A DNA stretch of 64,000 nt from JBDHAC01 sp039588215 (GCA_039588215.1 JBDHAD010000001.1:42288-106287); one strand, 5' to 3'. Shown: positions 1 to 9,049, counted from the first letter of the stretch. The notes: a model not told the origin generated them from the letters alone. Made by a program: numbers and translations.

Positions 1-587
1 CCTGGCCCCGTGTCGAACGCGTGCGGTTGGGCGTTCGACGTGTCCGGTGGCAGCGCGGTCACGTTGCCCATACCACCGAGGTTCTGGATGGCTCGAGCCC
101 TCCGCTCGTCCCTGAACAACAGGTGGTCCGTGTATGCCGTCAGAGGCGCTCCCTGTCCACCGGCTGCCACATCGCGGACTCGGAAGTCGGCGACGACGGG
201 AATCCCGGTGAGCTCCGCGATGACGGCCGCCTCCCCGATCTGGAGCGTGCTTCCCGGAGCGCCCACGGACGGCTCGTGCCACACGGTCTGTCCATGGCTG
301 CCGATGGCGAGAATGTTCGACGGCTCGAGGTCCAGGTCGGTGAGCACCTCGATTACCGCCGTCGCGAACCGAAGACCCAGCTCGAAGTTCAGGCGGCAGA
401 GCTCGGCGGTGGACCCGGTCGCGCAGGCCTCGCGCAGGCGCGCGCGAAACGCGGGTTCGTAGGGAAAGATGCGGAACGCGAGCGTCTCCGTCCGTGCGGG
501 CCGCTCTTCCTCTCCTTCAAACCCGACGAGCGCCACATCTACTCCATCGAGCGATGTGCCCGACATGAGACCGAGATAGCGTTCCAT
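1..587 (-). CDS. anmK: Anhydro-N-acetylmuramic acid kinase, N-terminal part (cut by window edge)
   Basis: AnmK phosphorylates and hydrates 1,6-anhydro-MurNAc to MurNAc-6-phosphate in cytoplasmic murein recycling. About 195 codons are visible and the C-terminal half lies beyond the left edge. The N-terminus reads GLMSGTSLDGVDVAL, the nucleotide-binding signature of the family, followed by GSHGQTVWHEP and RDVAAGGQGAPL, the segment that holds the catalytic Asp. The ATG (585-587) abuts the stop codon of the upstream murQ-type gene with no spacing, so the two are almost certainly translated together. AnmK makes the substrate of MurQ, which fits this order. Identification is secure. Confidence 0.93.
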   Translation of the reverse strand, partial: MERYLGLMSGTSLDGVDVALVGFEGEEERPARTETLAFRIFPYEPAFRARLREACATGSTAELCRLNFELGLRFATAVIEVLTDLDLEPSNILAIGSHGQTVWHEPSVGAPGSTLQIGEAAVIAELTGIPVVADFRVRDVAAGGQGAPLTAYTDHLLFRDERRARAIQNLGGMGNVTALPPDTSNAQPHAFDTGP

Positions 588-2036
588 TCAGAAGGCGCGG
601 GCGTTGGGTGGGAGTGCTTCCGATTCGAACAGCGCCGGATGGACGCGTTCCTCGATCCGCTGAGCGTGGGCCATGTCGTGGTGCCGGACCCCGCGTAGGA
701 ACTGGTACAGGCACACCCGTTCACCGGCCAGGTCGGCCCGTCGCGTAAGCACCTCCGCGTCGGCGTCTCCGAGAGCCTCCACGGTGCTCGTTCGAGCCCG
801 CGTGAACTCTTCGAGCAACTCGAGCACCGGGCGTGTGCCTCCGGGAGGTTTGGGTGCAGGTGGAAAGTCCGCGAGAACGGGCTCCTCTCGTTCGAGTAGC
901 GTCTCGATCCGGGGTTGAATCGCGCCCGTCTCGAACTCGAGCAGGTGCGCGACGTGTTGCGAGGCCGTCCACCGACTCGGATTGACACTATGCGAGGAGC
1001 CCGCCTCGCTCGCTTGCCGACAGGCATCCGCAATCTCCGCCGGAGAGTCGGCCAGGGTGACCAGGACGCGATGTGCATCGGTCGCGGAGAAACTCTCCGG
1101 GTATCCGGCATAGTACGGTCGCGGGGGCTTCGAGTACCGCTCCAGAGCCTCGCCCAGAAACCCATCCACGGTGTCCAACAAACGCTCTGCGAACGCCCGG
1201 TTCACCTCGAGCTTCTGCATCGCGAGGGCGGTCTTGACCGATCCCCCAGCGTCACGGAGCAGGGCACGCGCCTCCCCACGATCGACCGCACACAGGTGCG
1301 CCAGGATCCGGATTCCGCGATCGACCAGCTTCAGGCTCACGGCTCGCAGATCGACCATCAAGTTTCCGTAGACCTTGCCGAGCCGGATCATCACGCCGGT
1401 GGTCAGCGTGTTGACGACGAGCTTGGTGGCCGTCCCGGCTTTCAATCGTGTAGAGCCCGCGATCACCTCGGGACCGACGAGCGGCGTGACCAGGATCTCT
1501 GCCAGGTTACGCATCGATTCCGGAGGTGGGGTGCAGCTCAAAAACCCGACGCCCGCGCCGCGGCTCACCGCTTCTTCGAGAGCCGCGTGCACGAATGGCG
1601 TGGTCCCTGAGGTCGCGATACCGAGCACGAAGTCTGTCCGGCCCACCTCGAGCCGCTCGATCGCGGCGCGCCCGGCGTCGCGGTCGTCCTCTACCCCCTC
1701 CCGGCTGCGGAAGACCGCCTCGGGGCCGCCCGCGATGACCCCCTGCACGGTTTCCGGCTCCGTACCGAACGTGGGTGGGCATTCGGCTGCATCCAGCACA
1801 CCGAGTCGTCCACTCGTCCCGGCGCCGACGTAGATGAGTCGCCCGCCAACCCGGAGACAGCCGGCCACGCGCTCGATCAGCGCGGCGATGGCGCCCGCTT
1901 GCGACTCGACCGCCGGGGAGACGGCCCGATCCTCGCGCTGCATGAGCTCGACGATCGTACTCGCAGCGGCGCGGTCGATCGCCTCGGTGCGCGGGTTTCG
2001 CGCTTCGGTCAGACGGGGATCCCAGACGTCCGTCAC
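588..2036 (-). CDS. murQ: N-acetylmuramic acid 6-phosphate etherase fused to a DinB-like domain
   Basis: The first ~300 residues are a MurQ etherase (SIS fold), which removes the lactyl ether from MurNAc-6-P to give GlcNAc-6-P. Visible motifs are TEARNPRTEAID near the start, GAGTSGRLGVLDAAECPPT (sugar-phosphate loop with a catalytic Glu) and AGSTRLKAGTATK. Normal MurQ ends there. This protein continues for ~160 residues with a four-helix-type DinB_2-like domain containing WTASQHVAHL and RHHDMAHAQRIEE, whose histidines are spaced as in DinB metal sites. The start is set at GTG 2036, which gives the usual MurQ N-terminus. The frame stays open to 2153 and no ideal ribosome site decides it. The fusion is unusual, and the role of the second domain is unknown. 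Confidence 0.9.
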   Translation of the reverse strand: MTDVWDPRLTEARNPRTEAIDRAAASTIVELMQREDRAVSPAVESQAGAIAALIERVAGCLRVGGRLIYVGAGTSGRLGVLDAAECPPTFGTEPETVQGVIAGGPEAVFRSREGVEDDRDAGRAAIERLEVGRTDFVLGIATSGTTPFVHAALEEAVSRGAGVGFLSCTPPPESMRNLAEILVTPLVGPEVIAGSTRLKAGTATKLVVNTLTTGVMIRLGKVYGNLMVDLRAVSLKLVDRGIRILAHLCAVDRGEARALLRDAGGSVKTALAMQKLEVNRAFAERLLDTVDGFLGEALERYSKPPRPYYAGYPESFSATDAHRVLVTLADSPAEIADACRQASEAGSSHSVNPSRWTASQHVAHLLEFETGAIQPRIETLLEREEPVLADFPPAPKPPGGTRPVLELLEEFTRARTSTVEALGDADAEVLTRRADLAGERVCLYQFLRGVRHHDMAHAQRIEERVHPALFESEALPPNARAF

Positions 2037-2211
2037 GCCCGGCTCGGACCCCGCCCGTTCACGTTGCTCCCCCCATAGGCCCTTCCTACATTCCGGGCGC
2101 CCCGCCATCGGGGCGCGCCCAACCCTTGGAAACACGCCTTGGTTGTGCGGCAAAGCTAGGGATTGGCCTTGGCACGCGACAGGACAGACTCGCTGTGAAG
2201 CGGAGGTTCTT

Positions 2212-2490
2212 GTGACGTTACCTGCGGTGGTGCTGCTCCTCGTGATCGCAATCGTCTGCGGAGGGTTTGGGCAGGCGATCGCTGGCTACTCCCTGGGTGG
2301 GTTCCTGGTGAGCACGGCCGTCGGTCTCGTGGGGGCGGTGCTCGGTATGTGGTTCGCCGGGGCCTTTGACTTGCCCGTGTTCTATGAGCTGAGTGTGGGT
2401 GGCGTCACGTTCCCCATCGTGTGGTCGGTCCTGGGCTCCGCCCTCTTCGTCGCGGTTCTCGGTGTGCTGATCGGTGGGAAGAGGTGGTAG
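2212..2490 (+). CDS. Small membrane protein, GlsB/YeaQ/YmgE type
   Basis: A 92-residue protein made almost entirely of three hydrophobic helices: residues 3-22, 26-48 and 66-88. The glycine-rich segment GGFLVSTAVGLVGAVLG is typical of the transglycosylase-associated (GlsB/YeaQ) family, small inner-membrane proteins often tied to stress but without a known reaction. GTG at 2212 is chosen because GGAGG lies at 2202-2206 with good spacing. The stop is 10 nt before the chosen endonuclease III start. The gene diverges from murQ. The family assignment is moderate; the membrane location is clear. Confidence 0.7.
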   Translation: MTLPAVVLLLVIAIVCGGFGQAIAGYSLGGFLVSTAVGLVGAVLGMWFAGAFDLPVFYELSVGGVTFPIVWSVLGSALFVAVLGVLIGGKRW

Positions 2491-2500
2491 GGCGGTAACG

Positions 2501-3202
2501 GTGGATCCGCGGGTCGAGACCCCAGGTCCGCGGGTCGGGACCCTGAATCCGAGGGTTGCACGCCAGTCGGAGTCGCGCCTCGCCGACCGCTACGGCGCGC
2601 CCTCGAAGCCTCGTCTGGAGCCGCTGGAGGAGCTTGTCCTCACGATTCTCAGCCAGAGTACGACGGACCGGAACCGCGACCGGGCGTGGGAGGCGCTGCG
2701 CGAACGCTACCCGGTGTGGGATTCCCTTCGACGCGTGCCCCGGCCCGAGCTCGAGACGACGATCCGCGTAGCGGGTCTGGCAACGCAAAAGGCCACGGCG
2801 ATCCAGGCCGTCCTCGAGAGACTTCACTCGGAGGTGGGACGCCCGAGCCTCGATCATCTCGCCGACATGTCGGACGATGAGGGGCTCGCATACCTGTCGA
2901 GCTTCAAGGGCGTCGGAGTGAAGACCGCCGCGTGTGTACTGTGCTTCGCGCTCGGGAGACCGGTCCTGCCCGTCGACACACATGTACACCGGATCGCGAC
3001 GCGATTGGGTTGGGTTCCGCCCCGTGCGAACTCGGTCAGCGCGCACCAGACGCTCAACCGTCAGGTGCCCGAGGAGATTCGATTCTCGTTACACATGCAC
3101 CTGATTCAGCTGGGGAGAGATATATGCACCGCTCGGCGTCCCTCGTGCGAACGCTGCCCGCTCGCGGACACCTGCCCCAGACTCGGAGTTCTAGCCACGT
3201 GA
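2501..3202 (+). CDS. nth: Endonuclease III (DNA glycosylase/AP lyase)
   Basis: A base-excision repair enzyme that removes oxidised pyrimidines and nicks the abasic site. The helix-hairpin-helix LSSFKGVGVKTAACVL supplies the catalytic Lys and VDTHVHRIATRLG the catalytic Asp. The C-terminus DICTARRPSCERCPLADTC has the C-x6-C-x2-C-x5-C pattern that binds a [4Fe-4S] cluster. GTG 2501 is preferred because AGGGCGG sits 5 nt upstream; a GTG at 2474 would overlap the previous gene. The first ~20 residues hold three PRV units (DPRV, GPRV, NPRV) from an imperfect DNA repeat and are not part of the fold. The stop overlaps the next start (GTGA), so the two genes are coupled. Confidence 0.92.
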   Translation: MDPRVETPGPRVGTLNPRVARQSESRLADRYGAPSKPRLEPLEELVLTILSQSTTDRNRDRAWEALRERYPVWDSLRRVPRPELETTIRVAGLATQKATAIQAVLERLHSEVGRPSLDHLADMSDDEGLAYLSSFKGVGVKTAACVLCFALGRPVLPVDTHVHRIATRLGWVPPRANSVSAHQTLNRQVPEEIRFSLHMHLIQLGRDICTARRPSCERCPLADTCPRLGVLAT

Positions 3203-5007
3203 TCGCCACGCCTGCCGGTCCGGCCCCGGAGCGTCGGCCTGGCGTCCGGCGTATCTGGATCGCGGCCCTCGCCATCCTCAGCGCGGGCTGCGCGGGTGGT
3301 GGCGCGGGGGCCCCGGCCACGCTCGCCGATGGTGTTCGGATCCGTGCGGAGGCCTGGGCGGAGCGCTTTCCCGCCGACTGGGAGCTCCTACCGGATCACC
3401 CCTCCGCATCCTCGCGCGGCGGCATGGTTGTCTCGACCGACTCGCTGGCTAGCGCCGCCGGACTCGAGATCCTGCGCGGGGGGGGTAACGCGGTCGACGC
3501 GGCGATCGCCGTTCAGTTCGCCCTCGCGGTCACGCACCCCCAGGCGGGGAACATCGGAGGCGGGGGCTTCATGATCGTCCGGCTCGCGGATGACACGCGC
3601 GCCGCCCTCGACTTCCGCGAACGCGCGCCCGGCCACGCGACTCGGGACATGTACCTCGATGAGGACGATGCGGTCACGGATGCCAGCAGGACCGGTCATC
3701 TAGCCGCCGGAGTGCCGGGATCCGTGGCCGGAATGGAAGAGGCCCACCGGCGGCTGGGCTCGCTCTCGTGGGAGCGACTGCTGGAGCCCGCCATTCGGTA
3801 TGCCCGTGGCATCCGCGTGCGCCCGCGGCTCGCCCGCGCGCTAGCCGGGGCCCGGGAACGCTTCTCCCGCTTCCCAGCCACCGCCGCGGCGTTCAACCCC
3901 GGAGGGCGAGGCCCTGAGGCCGGCGAACGGCTCGTCCAGGCTGATCTCGCAAGAACGCTCGAGGCCATCGCGGCAGACGGCGCGGAAGCATTCTACAAAG
4001 GGTGGATAGCCGACTCCCTGGTTGCGGAGATGAAGCGCGGCGGAGGATTCATCAGCCACGGGGATCTCGCCGGATACGAGGCGGTCTGGCGCGAGCCTGT
4101 CGTGCTCGAGTATCGCGGTCGGGAGATCATCTCCATGCCCCCGCCCTCATCGGGAGGCATCACGCTCGCCCAGTTGCTCCACATCGTAGAAGGGTACGAG
4201 TTGGACAGTTTCGGCTGGCACTCCGCGGATGCGATCCACATCGCGGTCGAAGCCATGCGCCGCGCGTACGCGGATCGGAACTACTACCTGGGCGACCCTG
4301 ATTTCGTCGAGATCCCGGTGACCCGTTTGCTGAACCGGGCATACGCCGATTCCCTCCGGGGGTCGATCGACCTGGAGCAGGCCTCGTCGTCGTCGCGCTT
4401 CAACCGCGTGTCCACGGAGAGTTCCGAGACGACTCATTTCTCGGTTATTGACGAGATGGGGAACGCCGTCGCCGTTACAACCACCCTGAACGGGGGCTTT
4501 GGCTCGGCGGTCGTCGTGCGGGGCGCGGGCTTCCTCCTCAATAACGAGATGGACGATTTCGCCGCGAAACCGGGTACGCCGAACATGTACGGACTCGTAC
4601 AGGGAGAGGCGAACGCCATCCAGCCGGGCAAACGAATGCTCTCGTCCATGACGCCCACGATCGTAATCGCGCCAGATGGTCGTACCGAGCTCATCACGGG
4701 CACGCCGGGAGGCGGCACGATCATCACCACGGTCTTTCAGATGGTGATGAACCACATCGATTTCGGGCTACCGGTCCAGACTTCCGTGAACGCGCCCCGC
4801 TTTCACCACCAGAATCTGCCCGACGTGATCTTCTACGAGCGCCGCGGATTGCACGCCGACGTGATCGCGGAACTGACCCGGAGAGGGCACCAGATGAGGG
4901 AGCGTAACGGGTATTCCGGCGTGGTGGAGTCGATCTATGTTGCACCGGATGGAACGCGATTCGGAGCCGCCGACCCGCGGGGTGGGAGCGCCGCTCTGGG
5001 GCATTGA
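3199..5007 (+). CDS. ggt: Gamma-glutamyltransferase, predicted lipoprotein
   Basis: A 602-residue self-processing gamma-glutamyltranspeptidase that cleaves or transfers gamma-glutamyl groups of glutathione and related peptides in the periplasm. The N-terminus is a lipoprotein signal with lipobox LSAGC. GGNAVDAAIAVQFAL and NIGGGGFMIV are in the large subunit. The nucleophile Thr follows the processing site in ETTHFSVID, and PGKRMLSSMTPTIV is the conserved small-subunit loop. GTG 3199 overlaps the nth stop by 4 nt and puts the signal peptide at the N-terminus; upstream codons in this frame only shadow nth. Lipid anchoring is inferred; most family members are soluble periplasmic enzymes. Confidence 0.93.
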   Translation: MIATPAGPAPERRPGVRRIWIAALAILSAGCAGGGAGAPATLADGVRIRAEAWAERFPADWELLPDHPSASSRGGMVVSTDSLASAAGLEILRGGGNAVDAAIAVQFALAVTHPQAGNIGGGGFMIVRLADDTRAALDFRERAPGHATRDMYLDEDDAVTDASRTGHLAAGVPGSVAGMEEAHRRLGSLSWERLLEPAIRYARGIRVRPRLARALAGARERFSRFPATAAAFNPGGRGPEAGERLVQADLARTLEAIAADGAEAFYKGWIADSLVAEMKRGGGFISHGDLAGYEAVWREPVVLEYRGREIISMPPPSSGGITLAQLLHIVEGYELDSFGWHSADAIHIAVEAMRRAYADRNYYLGDPDFVEIPVTRLLNRAYADSLRGSIDLEQASSSSRFNRVSTESSETTHFSVIDEMGNAVAVTTTLNGGFGSAVVVRGAGFLLNNEMDDFAAKPGTPNMYGLVQGEANAIQPGKRMLSSMTPTIVIAPDGRTELITGTPGGGTIITTVFQMVMNHIDFGLPVQTSVNAPRFHHQNLPDVIFYERRGLHADVIAELTRRGHQMRERNGYSGVVESIYVAPDGTRFGAADPRGGSAALGH

Positions 5008-5016
5008 TGAGGCCGG

Positions 5017-5047
5017 TCTCCCCGGAGCGCGCGCGGCTCCGGAGAGA
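5017..5047. terminator. Hairpin between convergent genes
   Basis: A 12-bp stem with one mismatch (TCTCnCCGGAGC paired with GCTCCGGnGAGA) around a GC-rich 7-nt loop lies between two convergent stops, 9 nt after ggt and 12 nt from the end of the opposing lipoprotein gene. It could end transcription from both sides. There is no T-tract, so it is not a classic Rho-independent terminator. Confidence 0.5.
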
Positions 5048-5059
5048 TCAGCTGTGTCG

Positions 5060-5971
5060 CTAACCGGCCGGGTCCGGGACCATGATGATCAACGGCTCAT
5101 CCAGACGGAGCCGCAGCTCCGAGCCCGCCGGTAGCACGGCGTCCACATCCTCGGTCGCCAGGGTGATCGCGGTGCCCGCGGCCGCGCCGACCGCAGCGCC
5201 GATGATCGTCCCCTTGGCATTTCCTCCGAGGACACGCCCGAGGATCGCTCCGGCCACCGCGCCCCCACCGATTCGGGCGGCCTTGTCTCCGGTCGAGTAG
5301 CGTCCCTCGGTCTCGGGGTTCGCCTCCACGACCGAAGCGCTCAAGGGATAGGTCTCACCATCGATGGTGACATCCAGGAAGGCGATCTTGATGACCGCCG
5401 CTTCGCCTTTGTTCCCCGATTGCTGAACCGCCGTGACTTCACCGCGAACGATGGCGTTCGCGTGGACGATGACCGTGCTCCCGTCGATCAGCGGCTCGAC
5501 TACGGCCGCCGTAAAGCGGTCACCGGGCTGGTTGTCCTTGGTGCTCAGCTCCTGCCGTAACCGTACACGGAACTCAGTCCCGGGGTTGGCCTGCAACGAC
5601 AGCATGGCGGGCCCCGGATCGGGCTCTACGGGGTCCTCGGCCCGTTCCTCGTCCTCCACGGGCGCCGCAGCCGGCGGCGGTGGCGGGGGCGGGGCCTGCC
5701 GGACCGGCGGCGCAGCGGGTGGCGGGGTGGGCGGTGGCGCAGGCGGCGGCGCGGGCATCTCGACGTCGTCCACGTCACCTTGTGGCTGATCGCTCAGCTC
5801 GGGCTCCGCCCCTTCTCCCTCCAGCGCGAGGTCCAATTCTCGATCCACGGCGGCCTGGTCGATGGGCTCCGCATCGCCCCCGCACGCCGTGATGCCGATC
5901 GAGACACCCCCCAGGAGGGCGATATACAATCCTACGCTGTGCTTCGAGACGACTGGCGCTCTCGTCCGCAT
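5060..5971 (-). CDS. Lipoprotein with proline-rich linker and glycine-zipper C-terminus
   Basis: A 303-residue exported protein whose signal peptide ends in a lipobox (GITAC at ~26-30). Next comes an acidic stretch, then a proline/alanine linker of about 45 residues with runs such as APPPAPPPTPPPAAPP, likely a reach across the periplasm or peptidoglycan. The folded part (~120-215) contains TEFRVRLRQELSTK and looks like a small beta domain. The end has a glycine zipper, IGGGAVAGAILGRVLGG and IIGAAVGAAAGTAI, as in outer-membrane-associated lipoproteins. A ribosome site GGAGAGGA precedes the ATG. The function is unknown; an envelope structural role is an inference. Confidence 0.75.
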   Translation of the reverse strand: MRTRAPVVSKHSVGLYIALLGGVSIGITACGGDAEPIDQAAVDRELDLALEGEGAEPELSDQPQGDVDDVEMPAPPPAPPPTPPPAAPPVRQAPPPPPPPAAAPVEDEERAEDPVEPDPGPAMLSLQANPGTEFRVRLRQELSTKDNQPGDRFTAAVVEPLIDGSTVIVHANAIVRGEVTAVQQSGNKGEAAVIKIAFLDVTIDGETYPLSASVVEANPETEGRYSTGDKAARIGGGAVAGAILGRVLGGNAKGTIIGAAVGAAAGTAITLATEDVDAVLPAGSELRLRLDEPLIIMVPDPAG

Positions 5972-6193
5972 CGATTCCTCTCCCCAATCATCAGGCCAAC
6001 CCTACCCTGCCGGGCCCGCACGCTTCGTTGTACGGCTCCGGACGTCGCCCTAGCTTGCAATGTTCGGTCCCGGTCTCTCCTCCACGGGTGAGGCATACCG
6101 TAGACCGGCCCGACGGTTCCGGGGTCACAAAGGGCACCGGCGACTGCGCGGCCCGAGTCGTGTGGCGCGAGGCGAGCGCGGGGGAATCACGGC

Positions 6194-7966
6194 ATGAGGG
6201 AACTGAGGAATCTGCTGCCCTTCTTCCGGCCATACCGGGCCGGGATGGCCGTCGGACTGATGTTGGTCGTCCTCAGCAACCTGTTCACCGTCGCCGGCCC
6301 CTACCTGATCAAGGTCGCGATCGAGGCCCTTGAGCAGGAGTTACGTGGCGACTTGATCCTCAGATACGCCGGGCTGATCGTGCTCGTCGCCCTGTTGGCG
6401 GGGATCGGGCGCTATTTCATGCGCGAGATCCTGAACGGGATCAGCCGCCGCATGGAGACCGACATCAGAAGTGCCCTGTTCGAGCACCTGATGCGGCTCC
6501 CAGCGCAGTTCTTCGACAAATGGCGCACGGGTGACCTCATGAGCCGTGCGACCAACGATGTCGGAGCGGTGCGCATGGTGGCCGGTCCCGCGATCATGTA
6601 CCTGGTCAACACCGCTACCGTGGCGGCGCTGGCGCTCGGGCTGATGATCTGGATCGACCCTTGGCTCACGCTGATCGCGATGATCCCGATGCTGTTCGTC
6701 CCGCCTGTCGTGTTCGCGTTCGGCAAGAGGATTCACGTACGGTTCGAACGAATTCAGAGCCAGTTCAGCGAGCTGTCCAACTTCGCCCAGGAGAACCTCA
6801 GCGGCATCAGGATCGTGAAAGCGTACGCCCGCGAGGACGCACAGGCGGGAGAGTTCGCGGCCCTCAACGAGGAGTACAAGGCCCGGAATCTGAGCCTCGC
6901 TCGTGTATGGGGAGCGTTCCACCCGGGTCTGATCCTCCTGACCGGATTCGGAGCCGTGGTCGTACTCTGGTTCGGCGGCAGCCGTGTGATACAGGGCGAG
7001 ATCACGCTGGGCGATTTCGTGGCCTTCTCGTTCTACCTGACACTCCTGACGTGGCCGATGATCGCGCTCGGCTGGGTCACGAATCTGTTCCAGCGAGGGG
7101 CGGCTTCCATGGGTCGGATCAACCAGCTTCTCGACATCGAGCCGGCAATCGCGGATCCGAGCGAGCCCGTAGAGTTGGGTGAGATCAGCGGAGCGGTCGA
7201 GTTCGACGAGGTTTCGTTCCGCTATCCGGAAACCGAGCACTGGGTTCTGCGCGACGTCTCGTTCCGTATAGAGCCCGGCCAGACGGTGGCCATCGTCGGA
7301 GCCACCGCGAGCGGGAAGACGAGTCTCGGACGTCTCATCACGCGGCTGTACGACGCCACCTCGGGAACCGTTCGCATCGACGGAGTCGACGTGCGTGATC
7401 TGCGATTGAACGAGCTCCGCGCCGCGGTCGCTGTGGTACCCCAGGACCCGTTCCTGTTCAGCATGCGGTTGCGCCGCAACGTCGAGCTGCGATACGACAC
7501 CGAGGAGGTGACGCCGGATCTCGAGCGATCGATCGACGTCGCCCAACTCCGCGACACGCTCGACGTCTTGCCGGACGGCCTCGACACCCGCTTGGGAGAA
7601 CGTGGGATCAACCTCTCGGGTGGCCAGAAGCAACGGGCCACGTTGGCTCGCGCGCTGTACCGCGACGCCCCCATCCTCATTCTGGACGACGCGCTATCCG
7701 CGGTCGACTCGGAGACCGAAGCCGCGATACTCGCCGGGCTACGGGAGTACAAGGCAGGGCGGACGTCGATGATCATCTCGCACCGCGTCTCGGCTGTGCG
7801 GGACGCGGATCTGATCATCGTCCTCGAGGATGGGCGAGTCGTCGAGCGCGGCCGCCACACGGAGCTGCTCGCCAAGGGCGGCGTCTACGCGCGTCTGCTC
7901 GAGCGGCAGTTGCTGGCTGAAGAGCTAGGAGAGGAGCCTCGGCGCTCGGTCGCCGCATCGGGCTGA
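6194..7966 (+). CDS. ABC transporter half-exporter, fused permease and ATPase
   Basis: A 590-residue type I ABC exporter half-molecule expected to work as a dimer. Residues 1-310 form the six-helix transmembrane domain with the coupling segment FDKWRTGDLMSRATNDV. Residues ~330-575 form the ATPase: Walker A GATASGKTS, Q-loop VVPQDPFLFS, signature LSGGQKQR, Walker B ILILDDALSAVD and H-loop IISHRVSAV. All catalytic residues are present. The family includes lipid flippases (MsbA) and drug or peptide exporters, and the sequence alone does not fix the substrate. A purine-rich ribosome site (GGGGG) precedes the ATG. The gene stands alone and diverges from the proline-rich lipoprotein gene. Confidence 0.92.
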   Translation: MRELRNLLPFFRPYRAGMAVGLMLVVLSNLFTVAGPYLIKVAIEALEQELRGDLILRYAGLIVLVALLAGIGRYFMREILNGISRRMETDIRSALFEHLMRLPAQFFDKWRTGDLMSRATNDVGAVRMVAGPAIMYLVNTATVAALALGLMIWIDPWLTLIAMIPMLFVPPVVFAFGKRIHVRFERIQSQFSELSNFAQENLSGIRIVKAYAREDAQAGEFAALNEEYKARNLSLARVWGAFHPGLILLTGFGAVVVLWFGGSRVIQGEITLGDFVAFSFYLTLLTWPMIALGWVTNLFQRGAASMGRINQLLDIEPAIADPSEPVELGEISGAVEFDEVSFRYPETEHWVLRDVSFRIEPGQTVAIVGATASGKTSLGRLITRLYDATSGTVRIDGVDVRDLRLNELRAAVAVVPQDPFLFSMRLRRNVELRYDTEEVTPDLERSIDVAQLRDTLDVLPDGLDTRLGERGINLSGGQKQRATLARALYRDAPILILDDALSAVDSETEAAILAGLREYKAGRTSMIISHRVSAVRDADLIIVLEDGRVVERGRHTELLAKGGVYARLLERQLLAEELGEEPRRSVAASG

Positions 7967-8007
7967 AGCCCCGGCGGATCGCGTAAGAACTCCAGCAGCG
8001 TGTTCGC

Positions 8008-8046
8008 GCTCGATCCTGGTCAGCTCGATCCCGAATAGCTCGATCC
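8008..8046. repeat. Three copies of a 9-bp core at 15-bp spacing
   Basis: GCTCGATCC occurs at 8008-8016, 8023-8031 and 8038-8046, exactly 15 bp apart. Two copies encode the last residues of the agmatinase (GSSYSGSS) and the third lies past its stop. The array sits between two convergent genes. Confidence 0.85.
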
Positions 8047-8970
8047 CACCAGTCCCGCTCGCTGCGCCCAATAGCCGATCATCTTGTAGACTAGCTTCGC
8101 TACCACGAAATCGGACGCTTCCTGCCCCGGCCTCGGCGCGAGCTCGACCACGTCGGCCCCGACCACGCGACGCTCGCGAAACACGGCCCCGAGGAGATCG
8201 AGCGCGTCCCACCAGCCACCGCCACCGGGCTCGGGCGTGCCGGTGGACGGGACGAGTGCGGGATCGAAGAAGTCGACGTCGAACGTGATATAGACGTCCG
8301 GGCCCAGCGCCTGCAGCGCTCTCTCGACCCACCCGGGACGGCGCATCTCGTGCGCGAAGACCGTCGTGATCGGGGTCCGCCGGATCAGCTCCCGCTCCTC
8401 GGATGTGAGCGCCCGGATCCCGACGGCAACCACGCGGTCCACATGCTCCAGCGCACGCCGCATGGCGCAGGCGTGGTTCCACGGAGTGCCGTGGTACTCA
8501 TCCCGCAGGTCTGAATGGGCATCGAACTGGAGGACCGACAGACCTCCCCCCAACCGATCGGCCCACGCAGCGGCGGGCGCGCTGCTGATGGAGTGCTCTC
8601 CGCCGAGGCCGATGACCAGGCGATCCCCAGCCGCCTCCAGTAAGTCGGCGTACAGCCCGCGGAGTTCCTCGATCGCCCGCTCCGGCCCCGCCTTCGAGAG
8701 CCGGATCGCAGGCAGCGTGCACACGCCGGCGTCGGCGGACTCGAGGTCCAACTCCTCATCGTACAGCTCGATGTACCGCGAGGCTCGCAGGATCGCTTCG
8801 GGTCCCTCACGGGTGCCCGCGCCCCAGCTGGTCGTCGCCTCATACGGGATCGGAAGGATCACGACGCCGGCGTCGCTCCACGAGCGCCGAGCGGGCTCGA
8901 GCTTCAGGAAATGGTCGAGTGCCGCCCAGGGATGGGACGAGAGAGTCGTAGGAACTTCAGAGAGTGCCAT
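8020..8970 (-). CDS. speB: Agmatinase/arginase-family ureohydrolase
   Basis: A 316-residue manganese ureohydrolase, probably converting agmatine to putrescine and urea. The metal ligands are all visible: GLGGEHS, FDAHSDLRDEYHG and FDVDFFDPALVPSTGTPEPGG. The WNHACAMRR segment after the second motif matches agmatinases better than arginases. The catalytic core ends around residue 305. The tail GSSYSGSS comes from a short DNA repeat and probably adds nothing. The gene is convergent with the ABC exporter and lies 79 nt downstream of a small gene of unknown function. A related guanidino substrate cannot be excluded. Confidence 0.9.
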   Translation of the reverse strand: MALSEVPTTLSSHPWAALDHFLKLEPARRSWSDAGVVILPIPYEATTSWGAGTREGPEAILRASRYIELYDEELDLESADAGVCTLPAIRLSKAGPERAIEELRGLYADLLEAAGDRLVIGLGGEHSISSAPAAAWADRLGGGLSVLQFDAHSDLRDEYHGTPWNHACAMRRALEHVDRVVAVGIRALTSEERELIRRTPITTVFAHEMRRPGWVERALQALGPDVYITFDVDFFDPALVPSTGTPEPGGGGWWDALDLLGAVFRERRVVGADVVELAPRPGQEASDFVVAKLVYKMIGYWAQRAGLVGSSYSGSS

Positions 8971-9049
8971 GCCGGCGGCTCCGCTCCCCCTCTGCTTCAG
9001 CCGGTCGGAGACGCCGAACCGGGTGGAACGACGCGGCTCGAGCCGAGGA

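Noticed and set aside
21..698. Long plus-strand frame opposite anmK
   Set aside because: It only mirrors the conserved minus-strand kinase; its translation is Arg-rich with no motif and no ribosome site.
6341..7633. 430-codon minus-strand frame opposite the ABC exporter
   Set aside because: It lies entirely within the conserved exporter and its product has no recognisable domain; a shadow caused by high GC content.
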